Shown here: positions 63,161-64,000 of the stretch, piece after piece | How positions within the stretch are numbered: position 1 is the stretch's first letter | Layout of the letters: each line of letters opens with the position of its first letter | NCBI GenBank assembly: GCA_018340375.1 | Contig: JAFFJZ010000001.1 | Coordinates: 16,014,001 to 16,078,000, forward strand | Length of the DNA: 64,000 nucleotides | From: Gonatopus flavifemur | Lineage: Eukaryota; Arthropoda; Insecta; Hymenoptera; Dryinidae | Reading direction: 5' to 3' | Translations under genes and position numbers: made by a program | The notes under the pieces: model-generated | Seen by the model: the letters and a program-made list of their open reading frames with translations, nothing else | What the model was told of the DNA's origin: nothing | Database searches by the model: none

Positions 63161-64000
63161 TGTATACATGTATTTTCTCTTTTCAAAGAAGTGAGCCTTG
63201 TATAAATTTGTTCAGGAAAATATCAGCTAACTCGATATTTACTGAATGAAGAGGTTGACCATTTCAAATGTTCTGAACTCTCCGTTTCATTACATAATAA
63301 CTGTGTTATACTGAGAATGTGTTATACCTACAGGGTGCTATTTTAAGAAATGAAAATGTGATAAGTGTTGAATCAAGTATAAAAGCTTTATTACTTTAAA
63401 CTCTTTATTTCGGTAGGGAAAAAAGATCGATCCTCAACCTTTTGACGGAATTATCATTCATGTGATGGAGATATATTAGAATTAGGTAACGGGTGTTACC
63501 CAGTTTTGGAGTTTGTTCGTGTGGTGGAATCCCTGTTAGGCAGCCGTTATGCTATGCTGCGTTGTCAAGTGTGACACGAAAATATATTTTTGGCTTGAAG
63601 GAAGACCAAAATTAAACGTGGGGTGCACTTTTACCATCTGGATAAAATAGATGCGTTACGGTTATAACCCACCGACGCCGTTATTACTTAATAAGAAGTA
63701 GAAGGACCGGTACCAAACGGTTGACAGAAAGCTTGTTGGGGTTGATCTTTAAACTCAACGCGGTTATTTCATTCTCTTGTTATATGCGTAAATGTCTGTT
63801 ATGTAATATCCCGCACAAAACATTAGATCTCACTGTAATCGAGGAATTTAGAACCTGTAACAATTCAAAGTGACCTAAATATTCTTTATTCATACATATC
63901 CGAGTTCGAATTTCGCGTGACATGTAGACCAATATTGATGAAACAATGTAATGAATAAGTTTGTGACTGAAAAGTGAGGCGCGTTTTCACATCCTTGCCG

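Larger units (their letters stand above)
50031..64000. other. Region upstream of exon A: 5' intron and flank
   Basis: No coding sequence is supportable on either strand. It must hold the first noncoding exon(s) and promoter of the LIM gene unless these lie beyond the right edge. It is dense in mobile DNA (52116-52386, 54109-54335, 54780-55280, 55321-55531, 56283-56690, 56898-57141, 57576-59368, 59769-60671, 60813-60994). The last 500 bp has GGTAACGGGTGTTACC and other unrecognised words. Confidence 0.6.

Overview
The window is animal nuclear DNA, very AT-rich, with long introns, mariner and hAT transposons and many small hairpin elements. It fits an insect genome, most likely an AT-rich one such as a hymenopteran. 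The species cannot be read from the sequence. No tRNA, rRNA, CRISPR array or bacterial-type operon was seen.

One gene occupies most of the window. It lies on the minus strand, with its start near 49949 and its tail running off the left edge. I joined 18 coding exons by hand (A to R: 48426-49949, 39645-39839, 39124-39234, 38294-38383, 35959-36045, 35652-35756, 33507-33587, 31580-31675, 30031-30265, 26733-26804, 24639-24801, 24122-24234, 23374-23549, 19212-19428, 18620-18741, 18288-18464, 9603-9920, 7732-7989). Codon phase agrees at every junction, giving 1380 codons without a stop; the C-terminus is missing. The protein has an acidic disordered N-terminal region, a run of small in-frame exons, one complete LIM zinc-binding domain (about residues 774-825), and a C-terminal half built from repeated short motifs and acidic runs. 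I call it a LIM-domain protein of the LIMA1/EPLIN type, probably cytoskeletal. The LIM domain is certain; the orthology is inferred.

The introns and the 14 kb upstream are packed with mobile DNA. There is a 1.29 kb mariner with perfect 36-bp ends and a transposase broken by one stop codon (13814-15106), and an older decayed D34D mariner (36230-37170). A non-autonomous hAT-like element with an 8-bp target duplication carries a degenerate short-repeat array (57576-59368). At least twenty fold-back (MITE-like) elements fall into families that recur within the window. The families share ends such as CACTGAG, ACACGGAAAA, CCCACACAGCAC and GATACCAGCGGCCCCTGA.

A few GC- or CpG-richer islands (about 10.9-11.2, 32.0-32.7, 42.7-43.2, 61.2-61.4 and 63.0-63.2 kb) are candidates for promoters or noncoding 5' exons, or for foreign inserts. 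Their function cannot be settled from sequence alone.
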